A stretch of DNA of 12,599 bases, taken from Deltaproteobacteria bacterium. Lineage in GTDB: Bacteria; Desulfobacterota; Binatia; Binatales; Binataceae. The stretch is taken from NCBI GenBank assembly GCA_003161515.1, contig PMOH01000412.1, positions 1-12,599 of the forward strand. The letters run 5' to 3'. This document shows, piece after piece, positions 5,903 through 12,507 of the stretch; the first letter of the stretch is position 1; each line of letters opens with the position of its first letter. The notes under the pieces are model-generated. The model was given only the letters and a program-made list of their open reading frames with translations. It was not told where the DNA came from and ran no database searches. Position numbers and translations under genes: made by a program.

Positions 5903-7753
5903 TTACAACTGCCAGGAAATGGGAGGCGCGGAGTCGGGATCGTAGTTGCAGCAGTTGCCGGTCTTGATCGATGTAGCGAGATAGCGCCCGATTGAAGCGT
6001 CGCGAGCGCGGACCTTCGCAATCGCAGCCTTGATTGCCTTCGTCACCATCAGCCGCGCGCGTTCACTATGCGAGGCAGCCTTCCGGCTTCGTCCGTTCAG
6101 CCCGACCGCGGACGCAATCTGATCGCGAAGGAACTCGATCTCCGAGCGGATACGCGCGGCACGCCCAGCGTCGTTGAGTCTCACAGCTTCCGCCAGATCT
6201 TCACGCAGCTCGGTGGCGCGGCGCCGGTATTGGCCGCGAGCCTTAGCGTCGATCAGCGCGCCGGCGTCACCGAGGTTTGCGGCTGTGGCACCTGGCTCGA
6301 TCGGCGCAGGTTGGTTGCCGGATGCGCTCCCGGTCGCGGCGAGTTCGCAGGCTAAAACCTGGCGCCCAGGATTTGCCAGCAGGTATGCGATGTAGTGCAG
6401 GCCCTTGGCGTCCTTGAGGCGGACCACGTTGCCATTCCATGACAACGTCCAGTAGTCGCCTTCGCGTCGAAACATTGCGTCAGGGGCTTTACGGGTTCCG
6501 GTCGGTACTCGGGACGCACCATTGCTGCCGTTGGCGCGCGCGAGGTCGCCTTTGACGCTTTCGATCCGACTCTTATCGGCGCCGTTGCGACGATAGATCT
6601 CGATTGCGGTGTCGAGCTTTTCGACCGCCGCGCGACGATTTGCGCCGGCAAGCAATGCGTGGCCCCAGCTCTGAAATGTCTGCGCCTCCTGCCACACCAT
6701 CCCGAGGCGGCGAAAGGTCTCGGCCGCCTTTAAGAACTGCGCTTCGGACTCACTCCACGATCCTCGCGACGCGGCAACGACGCCTTCAGCCCGCGCGACC
6801 AGGCCGGCCAGCCCGCGGGCGTCGTCGCCGGAGGCGAGAATCTCGCGGTACCTTTCGAGTTCCGCAATGGCGTCGTCCGGACTTCCGGATTCAGCGCCAG
6901 CCGCTGCCGGCGGGACGCGCTTGCTTTGATGCCGGCCGGTTACGAATTGCTCGATCTTGTCGATCAGCATATCCAGCACGTGCTGATCCATCGCTTGCAG
7001 CAGATGGTCGTCGCCAGGCAGCTCGATGTATTTGGCCTGGGGGATATTATCAGCCAGGTATTGTCCGGCTTCGACGCGTACCGTCGAATCGCCCTTGCGA
7101 TGAAGGATCAAGGTCCGCACGGCGATTGACGGCAGAACATCGCTGACGTCGATTTCGTAGTTCGCTCGCACCAGGGCGAGGATCGAACTTGGACTCGCGA
7201 CGGCTCGCTCGAGTCGCCCGAACCATTTCATAAACGCCTTATCTTCGATCCGGCTCGGCGCATTGAGATGGACCAGGATGCCTTCACCCCAGTGGGCTTC
7301 GAGCGCCTTAAGGAATCGGTCGAAGTTCTTGCGACTTACGACCCACGGGCCCGCCTTCATCGACGCATACGACCCGTACAGCACCAGCCCCGAGACTCGC
7401 TCCGGATGCGTCGCGGCCAACATCAGGGACATCTGACCGCCTTCCGACCAGCCATAGACGGTCGCGCGATTGGACCCCGCCGCATCCATCACTGCGAGCA
7501 CGTCGCGCACCCGCTCCTCGAGCGATTGCTCGGCGACCCGGTCGGACAGCCCCTGGCCGCGCTTGTCGAAAACGATTACGCGCGCGAAAGCGGTGAGCCG
7601 TTTCAGCAGGTACTCGTTGATGGGCAGTTCCCAGTAGAGCTCGACGTGGGAAACGGTCCCCGGTACCAGGATAATATCGCGGGGGCCGTCGCCGAAAACT
7701 CGGTACGCGATATGAACGTCGCCACTCCTGGCGTACCTGGTTTCAGCTTCCAT
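5903..7753 (-). CDS. Alpha/beta hydrolase fused to a helical-repeat region and a conserved C-terminal module
   Basis: A 616-residue, probably cytoplasmic three-part protein. Residues 1-272 are an alpha/beta hydrolase: VFDKRGQGLSDR (61-72), nucleophile elbow GWSEGG with Ser103, acid Asp222 (HRKGDSTV) and base His250 (GDDHLL). This version is the one often found beside or fused to adenylate/guanylate cyclase domains. Residues about 295-405 are helical and TPR-like (AEGVVAASRGSWSESEAQFLKAAETFRRLG and AAVEKLDTAIEIYRRNG are split repeats). Residues about 424-616 hold a module beginning FRREGDYWTLSWNG and VVRLKDAKGLHYIAYLLANPG. A charged helical stretch follows (YRRRATELREDLAEA, SEIEFLRDQIASAVGLNGR), and the chain ends NYDPDSAPPISWQL. 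I recall this ending from AAA-ATPase/TPR regulators in soil bacteria, but it has no settled function. No cyclase domain is present. A signalling or effector role is likelier than simple metabolism. The start at 7753 fits a TATAAT promoter 33 bp upstream. Confidence 0.8.
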   Translation of the reverse strand: MEAETRYARSGDVHIAYRVFGDGPRDIILVPGTVSHVELYWELPINEYLLKRLTAFARVIVFDKRGQGLSDRVAEQSLEERVRDVLAVMDAAGSNRATVYGWSEGGQMSLMLAATHPERVSGLVLYGSYASMKAGPWVVSRKNFDRFLKALEAHWGEGILVHLNAPSRIEDKAFMKWFGRLERAVASPSSILALVRANYEIDVSDVLPSIAVRTLILHRKGDSTVRVEAGQYLADNIPQAKYIELPGDDHLLQAMDQHVLDMLIDKIEQFVTGRHQSKRVPPAAAGAESGSPDDAIAELERYREILASGDDARGLAGLVARAEGVVAASRGSWSESEAQFLKAAETFRRLGMVWQEAQTFQSWGHALLAGANRRAAVEKLDTAIEIYRRNGADKSRIESVKGDLARANGSNGASRVPTGTRKAPDAMFRREGDYWTLSWNGNVVRLKDAKGLHYIAYLLANPGRQVLACELAATGSASGNQPAPIEPGATAANLGDAGALIDAKARGQYRRRATELREDLAEAVRLNDAGRAARIRSEIEFLRDQIASAVGLNGRSRKAASHSERARLMVTKAIKAAIAKVRARDASIGRYLATSIKTGNCCNYDPDSAPPISWQL

Positions 7754-7785
7754 GGCTTGATGCTTACGCCCTCATTTTCGGCGCG

Positions 7786-7813
7786 ATTATATCAAGCGGC
7801 CTCCCACGGACAA
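7786..7813 (-). promoter_or_regulatory. Promoter of the alpha/beta hydrolase gene
   Basis: On the minus strand a perfect -10 TATAAT (plus-strand bases 7786-7791) is preceded, with a 16-bp spacer, by TTGTCC (7808-7813; 4 of 6 matches to TTGACA). Transcription would start roughly 25 nt upstream of the ATG at 7753. It lies about 50 bp away from the TetR operator repeats, so the two divergent units may be controlled separately. Confidence 0.6.
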
Positions 7814-7844
7814 CTCGGAAGACGGACCGACGCGTTTTGACCAC

Positions 7845-7876
7845 TTGACACAATCGCCGTTAGATGAGCATATACT
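7845..7876 (+). promoter_or_regulatory. Probable promoter of the tetR cassette
   Basis: TTGACA at 7845-7850 is a perfect -35. The best -10 match, TATACT (7871-7876; 5 of 6), is 20 bp away, longer than the usual 17, so the exact -10 is uncertain. The operator-like palindromes at 7865-7893 overlap this region, as expected for autoregulation. Confidence 0.5.
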
Positions 7877-7893
7877 CACTGAGTAGATACTCA
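7865..7893. promoter_or_regulatory. Tandem operator-like palindromes upstream of tetR
   Basis: Two 14-bp near-palindromes, TGAGCATATACTCA (7865-7878) and TGAGTAGATACTCA (7880-7893), are separated by one base. Each has six of seven base pairs symmetric, and the consensus is TGAGyAkATACTCA. The 15-bp repeat period and position over the promoter of a TetR-family gene make them the likely operator of that regulator. They can also be read as an inverted pair, TACTCA-C-TGAGTA (7873-7885). Confidence 0.65.
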
Positions 7894-7915
7894 GCGAACG
7901 AGCGCCCTGAGAAAG

Positions 7916-8503
7916 ATGCAGCCAGCGACCAGACAGGAACAGAAGGTGGTGACGCGCGACCGGTTGGTCAACGCGGCCATGGCGCTGTTCGCGCGTAACG
8001 GCATCGCGGGGACCACCACTGCCGAGGTCGCCAAATCGGTGCGGATGTCGCATGGCGTCGTGTTCCTTCATTTCCCGACGCGCGACGAACTGGTGATCGC
8101 GGTGATCGACGAGTTCGGGCGCCGGCTGTCGGCTGAGTTCCGGCAAGCCTTCGAGCGTGACCTTGGACTGCGCGCAGTGCTTCAGGCGCATCTGCGAGTG
8201 CTAGCCGAACTCGAACCCTTCTACGCGCGGCTGGTAACCGAGGCTCCTATGCTGCCGCCGAAGGTGCGCAGCACTCTTATGCTGTTGCACGCGGCTGTGT
8301 CCTATGAGCTGTTCCAGGCGCTGGAACGCGAGCGCAAGGCGGGCCGCGCGCGCAAGATTGATCGCGCTCTGCTGTTCAACACCTGGATAGGACTGGTGCA
8401 TCACTACCTTGTCAATCGGGATCTATTCGCTACCGGTGATTCGGTTATCGCGGAGAAAGGAGATTCACTGGTGAATCATTTTATGGCTCTGGTGAAACCC
8501 TAA
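7916..8503 (+). CDS. TetR/AcrR-family transcriptional regulator
   Basis: A 195-residue repressor-type protein. The N-terminal TetR DNA-binding domain occupies about residues 12-60 (RDRLVNAAMALFARNGIAGT), with the helix-turn-helix at TTAEVAKSVRMSHGVVFLHF (34-53) followed by PTRDELV. The C-terminal ligand-binding half (about 70-195) is too variable to name an inducer. Two tandem palindromes overlap its promoter region, suggesting autoregulation. It heads a plus-strand cassette with a zinc-ribbon gene 15 nt downstream, then VOC and GFA genes. An aldehyde or other electrophile as inducer would fit but is inferred. The ATG at 7916 has only a weak, close GAGA Shine-Dalgarno; a GTG a few codons further in would still keep the DNA-binding domain. 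Confidence 0.88.
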   Translation: MQPATRQEQKVVTRDRLVNAAMALFARNGIAGTTTAEVAKSVRMSHGVVFLHFPTRDELVIAVIDEFGRRLSAEFRQAFERDLGLRAVLQAHLRVLAELEPFYARLVTEAPMLPPKVRSTLMLLHAAVSYELFQALERERKAGRARKIDRALLFNTWIGLVHHYLVNRDLFATGDSVIAEKGDSLVNHFMALVKP

Positions 8504-8518
8504 GAAGGAGATAAGACT

Positions 8519-8773
8519 ATGGCTGAGAAATGTCCCGCTTGTGGTTCATGCGGAATGCCGATGGAGAAGCCCGAAGACTTCGCGCTCGGTGACGTGACGC
8601 GTCCCTACTGCCGGCATTGCACTGACGCGCGCGGCGAGCTGCTTCCGTTCGACAAGGTGCTGGAGACCAACGTGCGCTTCTACGTGGAGTCGCAGGGCGT
8701 CACACCAGCCGCGGCGGATGCGATGGCGCGCGCGATGCTCGCGGATATGCCGGCGTGGCGCGGTCGCCACTAA
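8519..8773 (+). CDS. Small zinc-ribbon domain protein
   Basis: An 84-residue soluble protein matching the 'putative zinc ribbon' family (PF12674-like). It has CPACGSCGMPM (C5, C8, C11) with the family's SCGMPM-type core, then YCRHCTD (C31, C34) and a helical C-terminus ending MLADMPAWRG. Four of the five Cys probably bind one zinc. It has a strong AAGGAG (8505-8510), 8 nt before the ATG. It follows tetR by 15 nt, so the two are almost certainly co-transcribed. The biochemical role of the family is not established. Confidence 0.85.
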   Translation: MAEKCPACGSCGMPMEKPEDFALGDVTRPYCRHCTDARGELLPFDKVLETNVRFYVESQGVTPAAADAMARAMLADMPAWRGRH

Positions 8774-8819
8774 GACTTAAACAGATCGAAGAACGAACAC
8801 TCACGACAAGGAGAGAGTT

Positions 8820-9182
8820 ATGTTTGATCACATCATGGTAAAGGTGAAGGACCTCAACTCGAGCAAGCGCTTCTACACTGCCGCGCTGGCGCCGCTGGGA
8901 TTCAGCGTGCAGTACGACGCCGACGGAATGCTCGGCTTCGGCCCCAAGGACGCGCCGGCCTTGTGGTTGGCCAAGGGCGAAGGGAACGGACCCGTGCATA
9001 TCGCATTCGCGGCGAAGGACCGCGCTGCGGTCAAGGCATTCTATGCCGCAGCGCTGCCAGCCGGTGGCAAGGACAATGGCAAGCCTGGTCTCCGGCCCGA
9101 GTATCACGCGAACTACTATGGCGGGTTCGTGAAGGATCCCGACGGCAACAACATCGAAGCCGTGTGTCATCAGGAAGAGTAG
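8820..9182 (+). CDS. VOC-superfamily (glyoxalase/bleomycin-resistance fold) protein
   Basis: A 120-residue single-domain vicinal-oxygen-chelate protein with two beta-alpha-beta-beta-beta units. It begins MFDHIMVKVKDLNSSKRFY and ends YYGGFVKDPDGNNIEAVCH, the standard VOC start and end blocks. Likely metal ligands are His4, His60 (GPVHIAF) and Glu113 (NNIEAV). The substrate cannot be named: family members include glyoxalases, dioxygenases and antibiotic-binding proteins. AAGGAG at 8808-8813 lies 6 nt before the ATG. It is the third gene of the tetR cassette, 46 bp after the zinc-ribbon gene, and is followed by a long-stem hairpin. Confidence 0.88.
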   Translation: MFDHIMVKVKDLNSSKRFYTAALAPLGFSVQYDADGMLGFGPKDAPALWLAKGEGNGPVHIAFAAKDRAAVKAFYAAALPAGGKDNGKPGLRPEYHANYYGGFVKDPDGNNIEAVCHQEE

Positions 9183-9192
9183 CTAGAAGCCC

Positions 9193-9234
9193 GGGACTGC
9201 CTTGATAGGTCTCCCACCAAGTCAAGGCAGTCCC
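9193..9234 (+). terminator. 13-bp perfect stem-loop between the VOC and GFA genes
   Basis: GGGACTGCCTTGA (9193-9205) pairs perfectly with TCAAGGCAGTCCC (9222-9234). The 16-nt loop can form a further 3-bp GGT/ACC helix (9208-9210 with 9216-9218). It starts 10 nt after the VOC stop. There is no T-run downstream (ACAAAT), so it may be a non-canonical terminator, a 3'-stabilising structure or an intercistronic element that lowers GFA expression. Confidence 0.6.
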
Positions 9235-9260
9235 ACAAATCGAGTTATTAGGAGAGTCCT

Positions 9261-9737
9261 ATGAGTCTCGAAGGTGGATGTTCATGCGGCGCTATCCGCT
9301 ACAAACTGGCCAATAGCCCACTTATCGTTCATGCGTGTCATTGCCGCGATTGCCAGCGCGTCACCGGCAGTGGCTTTGTGATCAATATCTGGATCGAGAA
9401 GAAGTTCGTGGAAGCGAGCGGTGCAACTCCGAAATCAATCGTGCTTAGGGGTGGCACCGGCAAGGATCACGAAGCGTTCTTCTGCGGCAAATGCGGCACT
9501 TACGTATGGAGCCGCTATGCGGTCGCGCCCGGCGGAGAAGCCTTGTTCGTTCGCGCAGGGACGCTCGACAATCCCGACGCGGTGACCCCCGACGTCCACA
9601 TGTTCACGCGGAGCAAGCTGCCTTGGGTGCGACTTCCGGACGGTGCGACCGCGTTCGAAACGGCCTACAAGATTGACGACGTCTGGCCGGCGGCGAGCAA
9701 GGAGCGGCTACGTCGCAATGCCGAACTGCGAAGTTAG
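9261..9737 (+). CDS. GFA-family zinc protein (glutathione-dependent formaldehyde-activating enzyme-like)
   Basis: A 158-residue protein of the GFA/CENP-V family. All seven signature Cys are present: GGCSCG (C7, C9), HACHCRDCQ (C26, C28, C31) and FFCGKCG (C75, C78), giving structural and catalytic zinc sites. The founding member was reported to catalyse S-hydroxymethylglutathione formation from glutathione and formaldehyde. Most homologues are uncharacterised, so the substrate here is open. AGGAG at 9250-9254 lies 6 nt before the ATG. It follows the tetR/zinc-ribbon/VOC genes on the same strand, with the 13-bp-stem hairpin between, so it may be only partly co-transcribed. It converges with the Gly/Ser-rich gene, with 16 bp between the two stops. 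Confidence 0.88.
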   Translation: MSLEGGCSCGAIRYKLANSPLIVHACHCRDCQRVTGSGFVINIWIEKKFVEASGATPKSIVLRGGTGKDHEAFFCGKCGTYVWSRYAVAPGGEALFVRAGTLDNPDAVTPDVHMFTRSKLPWVRLPDGATAFETAYKIDDVWPAASKERLRRNAELRS

Positions 9738-9753
9738 TCCAGTCGCGTCGGCC

Positions 9754-10200
9754 TTACTTCGAGTTGTAGGTGGTATCCAGCCCCATCTTGTTATCGTTGA
9801 ACGCGCTGGACGGAAACCGATCCTGGTCCTGAAATTGGCTCTGCCCGAATCGATCGGTATCGGCAAACCTGCCGGCTGAATCGCCGAATCTTTCCCCCGA
9901 ATCGCTAAGCCGTGACTCTGTCGGGAATCGCGAGCCCGAATCCGAGCCGGCGCGCGAATCGAACCCCGCGGCTCCCGAAGATGATGCGCCGCCGGCCCTC
10001 TCTTCAAAACTGCCGCCTAACGAGCTGGCGCCCCAGGTCCGTGAGCCTCCACTGTCCGAGCTGCCAAGTGAAGCGCCGTCGCCACTCGCGACTCCGACCG
10101 TGGTGGCATACTCGCCCATGGTTTGCGCGTCAGCATGTGGCGCGAATAATGCCAGTGCCGCGAACATCGCGGCCGGTACGATCAACTTGATGAGTCTCAT
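9754..10200 (-). CDS. Secreted Gly/Ser-rich low-complexity protein, function unknown
   Basis: A 148-residue protein with a good signal peptide (MRLIKLIVPAAMFAALALFAPHADA, 1-25) and a strong GGGGAGG about 9 nt before the ATG. The signal peptide and Shine-Dalgarno support a real gene despite the low-complexity body. The mature chain is rich in Gly, Ser, Asp and Ala (GASLGSSDSGG, GGASSSGAAG). Its second half carries a loose repeat in which Arg-Phe (or a variant) recurs every 5-7 residues from about 91 to 129 (SRF, SRL, ERF, GRF, DRF, SQF, DRF). No Cys, no membrane helix after the signal and no known domain are visible; it is probably disordered and periplasmic or extracellular. It is divergent from aroA and convergent with the GFA gene. 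Confidence 0.68.
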   Translation of the reverse strand: MRLIKLIVPAAMFAALALFAPHADAQTMGEYATTVGVASGDGASLGSSDSGGSRTWGASSLGGSFEERAGGASSSGAAGFDSRAGSDSGSRFPTESRLSDSGERFGDSAGRFADTDRFGQSQFQDQDRFPSSAFNDNKMGLDTTYNSK

Positions 10201-10352
10201 GGCCTTCGACCTCCCCTGAGCCTACTGCCAGTAACTTTCGATACTGTAATCGTAGCGTCGAGTACGAGGCAACTACCCCGCAAAGCGGGCCAACGCCGGC
10301 CAGCATGCTTGTGACGTGTCAATGCGGGCGGTTACTCTGGCATTTGATTGGA
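10201..10352. other. Divergent intergenic region between the Gly/Ser-rich gene and aroA
   Basis: These 152 bp should hold promoters for both genes. On the minus strand TTGCCT (10267-10272 region) and TACAGT about 18 bp further on are possible but weak hexamers for the Gly/Ser-rich gene. On the plus strand TGTAAT (10245-10250) resembles a -10 but lacks a good -35. A small hairpin, CCCGC-AAA-GCGGG, lies at 10277-10289 in the probable aroA leader. None of these is strong enough to call separately. Confidence 0.35.
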
Positions 10353-11633
10353 ATGGATACTGAAACCATCGAGATATTTCCGCTGACTCGACCGCTCGAC
10401 GCCCGCGTCGTGCTGCCCGGCTCCAAGAGCATCACGAATCGCGCGATGGTGCTGGCCGCGCTGGCGCAGGGACGCTCGGTGCTCGAGTCGGTGCTGCTCA
10501 GCGACGACACCCGCTACATGAGCGACGCGCTGCGGGTGATGGGATTCACCGTCGAGATCGACGAGACGGCGCGCCGGATCACGGTCAGCGGGCGCGGCGG
10601 AACGATCCCGGCGCATGGCGGCGAAATCTTCGTCGGCGGCGCCGGCACCGTGATGCGATTCATCGTCGCGATGGTCACGCTGGGCGAGGGGCGTTTCCTC
10701 ATCGACGGGAATCAGCGGATGCGTCAACGCCCGATCGGGCCGCAGCTCGACGCGATGCAGCGCCTCGGCGCGAGCGTGTACAGCGAGCGCAACAACAACT
10801 GTCCACCGGTGATCGTCGATGCGTCGCACGCGCGCTTCGAAGGCGGCGAGACGTCGGTCGATGCGCGCGCGTCGTCGCAGTTCGTGTCGGCGATGCTGAT
10901 GCCGGCGCCGATTTGGAAGTCCGGCCTCAAGCTGCGGGTGATCGGCGACGCCGCGCGGCCTTTCATCGACATGACTCTCCGGCTGATGGAAGTGTGGGGC
11001 GCGCATCACACGGTCGAAGGCGAAACGATCGTGGTGCCCGGCGGACAGTGGTATCGAGCGCAACGATTTGTGGTCGAGCCGGACGCGTCGAGCGCGAGCT
11101 ATTTCGCGGCGGCGGCGGCTCTGATCGGTGGCACGGTGCGAATCGAGGGACTGACCTCGAGCTCGGTGCAGGGCGACCTCGCATTTCTCGGCGTGCTGCA
11201 GCAGATGGGCGCGCGCGTCGTGTGGCATCCCGATCACGTCGAGGTTGCAGGCACCGGGAAGCTCACCGGGGTCGATGTTGCGATGAATTCCATGCCCGAC
11301 ATGGTCGCGACGCTCGCAGCGATCGCGCCGTTCGCGTCGTCGCCGACGGTTATCCGCAACGTCGCTTTTATTCGACATCATGAGAGCGATCGTATCCGCG
11401 CGCTCGCCACCGAACTGCGGCGGCTGGGCGCAACGGTGGTCGAAAATACAGACGGACTCGAGATTGCGCCATCGACGATGCATCCGGCGGCCATCGAGAC
11501 CTACGACGACCATCGCATCGCGATGAGTTTCGCGGTGACGGGTCTGAAACTCGGCGGCGTGCAGATTAAGGATCCCGGATGTGTCGCCAAGACCTTCCCG
11601 GATTTCTTCGAGCGGCTCGCCGCGCTCAAGTGA
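10353..11633 (+). CDS. aroA: 3-phosphoshikimate 1-carboxyvinyltransferase (EPSP synthase)
   Basis: A 426-residue, full-length cytoplasmic enzyme that transfers the enolpyruvyl group of PEP to shikimate 3-phosphate, the sixth step of the shikimate pathway. Conserved blocks in order: LPGSKSITNRAMVLAALA (Lys25, Ser26, Arg30, substrate binding), GGAGTVMRF (96-104, PEP loop), RMRQRPIGPQLDA (122-134), SSQFVSAML (174-182), SASYFAAAAAL, NSMPDMVATLA with catalytic Asp316, ESDRIRALATELRRLGA, YDDHRIAMSF (385-393) and CVAKTFPDF with Lys413. I chose the ATG at 10353 because the protein then begins directly before the first beta-strand; the ATG at 10305 would add 16 atypical residues. The PEP loop has MRF where E. 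coli has MRP. The next gene starts 3 nt after its stop. Confidence 0.96.
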   Translation: MDTETIEIFPLTRPLDARVVLPGSKSITNRAMVLAALAQGRSVLESVLLSDDTRYMSDALRVMGFTVEIDETARRITVSGRGGTIPAHGGEIFVGGAGTVMRFIVAMVTLGEGRFLIDGNQRMRQRPIGPQLDAMQRLGASVYSERNNNCPPVIVDASHARFEGGETSVDARASSQFVSAMLMPAPIWKSGLKLRVIGDAARPFIDMTLRLMEVWGAHHTVEGETIVVPGGQWYRAQRFVVEPDASSASYFAAAAALIGGTVRIEGLTSSSVQGDLAFLGVLQQMGARVVWHPDHVEVAGTGKLTGVDVAMNSMPDMVATLAAIAPFASSPTVIRNVAFIRHHESDRIRALATELRRLGATVVENTDGLEIAPSTMHPAAIETYDDHRIAMSFAVTGLKLGGVQIKDPGCVAKTFPDFFERLAALK

Positions 11634-11636
11634 AAA

Positions 11637-12494
11637 GTGAAAACGAATCCGTCGCGGTTCGTTCTCAGCATCGTCAAATTTCTCGGCCCTCCGCTTTCCC
11701 TCGCCGCACTTCTCGCCGCGACGGTCGCGATCACTCGCGCGCGCGAGGGGCGATGGGAGCAAGCGCTGCTCGCTTTCTCGATAGCGCTGGCGTGCGGAGG
11801 TGCCGCTGGCGGCGCCAATTGGTGGGTGCGATTCCACGCACGCGCCGTCGATCCCTCCGAGCAGTTGAGCGCGGCGAATCCGGGGGCCCCTTGGATGTGG
11901 CGCGCGGACTGGGCTTCCGGCGAGGTCCGCACTTCCGCGCGGCGTGACGCGAACCGGCTGATGATCATCGCGATCGCATGGTGCGTCGCGACGTTCCCGA
12001 TTCTTCTCATCGTGCCGCATCGCGCGCTCCGCGGCGCCGACTACTTCGCGATACCGTCTTTGATTTTCCCGCTGATCGGCGTCGTCATGCTGACTTGGGC
12101 GATGCGCATGCGGCGTCGCGTGCGCGAATACGGCGAGTCGCAGTTCGTGATGACGCAGATGCCGGGACAAATCGGCGGCGCACTTACCGGCGCGATTCAT
12201 ATCGACAAACCTTTGCCGCCCGGAGAGCAAGTCGGACTCGAACTCGAATGCATCAAGCGCACAACGCGGGGCTTCTGGCACAGCCTCACGGTCTGGGATC
12301 GGACGTTGTGGCGCAGTGGGCAAACATCGATGAGCGACTCGGCCGGATCGATTCCAGTCGCGTTCATGATTGCGCCCGACTGCCGTCCGACCGACGATTC
12401 GAACCCGAAGAGCCGAATCGTGTGGCGATTGAGCGCGAAAGCAGGGCAGTACCGCGCAGAATTCGAAGTGCCGGTGTTCCGAATTGGCGCTTGA
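11637..12494 (+). CDS. Integral membrane protein of unknown function, DUF3592-like
   Basis: A 285-residue protein starting with GTG 3 nt after the aroA stop, so it is probably translated from the same mRNA. Four hydrophobic segments are visible: about 15-33, 41-60, 108-126 and 135-157. Between the second and third lies the block APWMWRADWASGEV (84-97). After the fourth comes a basic turn (RMRRRVREYGES) and a beta-rich soluble tail (about 165-285) starting FVMTQMPGQIGGALTGAIHI. This layout, with two helix pairs, a PW-WRxDWA loop and a PGxIGGxLxG tail, resembles membrane proteins commonly annotated DUF3592 or hypothetical. No catalytic motif is apparent. There is no evident functional link with aromatic amino-acid synthesis. 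Confidence 0.72.
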   Translation: MKTNPSRFVLSIVKFLGPPLSLAALLAATVAITRAREGRWEQALLAFSIALACGGAAGGANWWVRFHARAVDPSEQLSAANPGAPWMWRADWASGEVRTSARRDANRLMIIAIAWCVATFPILLIVPHRALRGADYFAIPSLIFPLIGVVMLTWAMRMRRRVREYGESQFVMTQMPGQIGGALTGAIHIDKPLPPGEQVGLELECIKRTTRGFWHSLTVWDRTLWRSGQTSMSDSAGSIPVAFMIAPDCRPTDDSNPKSRIVWRLSAKAGQYRAEFEVPVFRIGA

Positions 12495-12507
12495 TTAGAG
12501 ATGAGTG

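Noticed and set aside
10332..12323. A 663-codon open frame on the minus strand opposite aroA and the membrane-protein gene
   Set aside because: It is antisense to the unmistakable aroA, and its translation is dominated by Arg, His and Asp with no domain. Long antisense open frames are expected in GC-rich genes.
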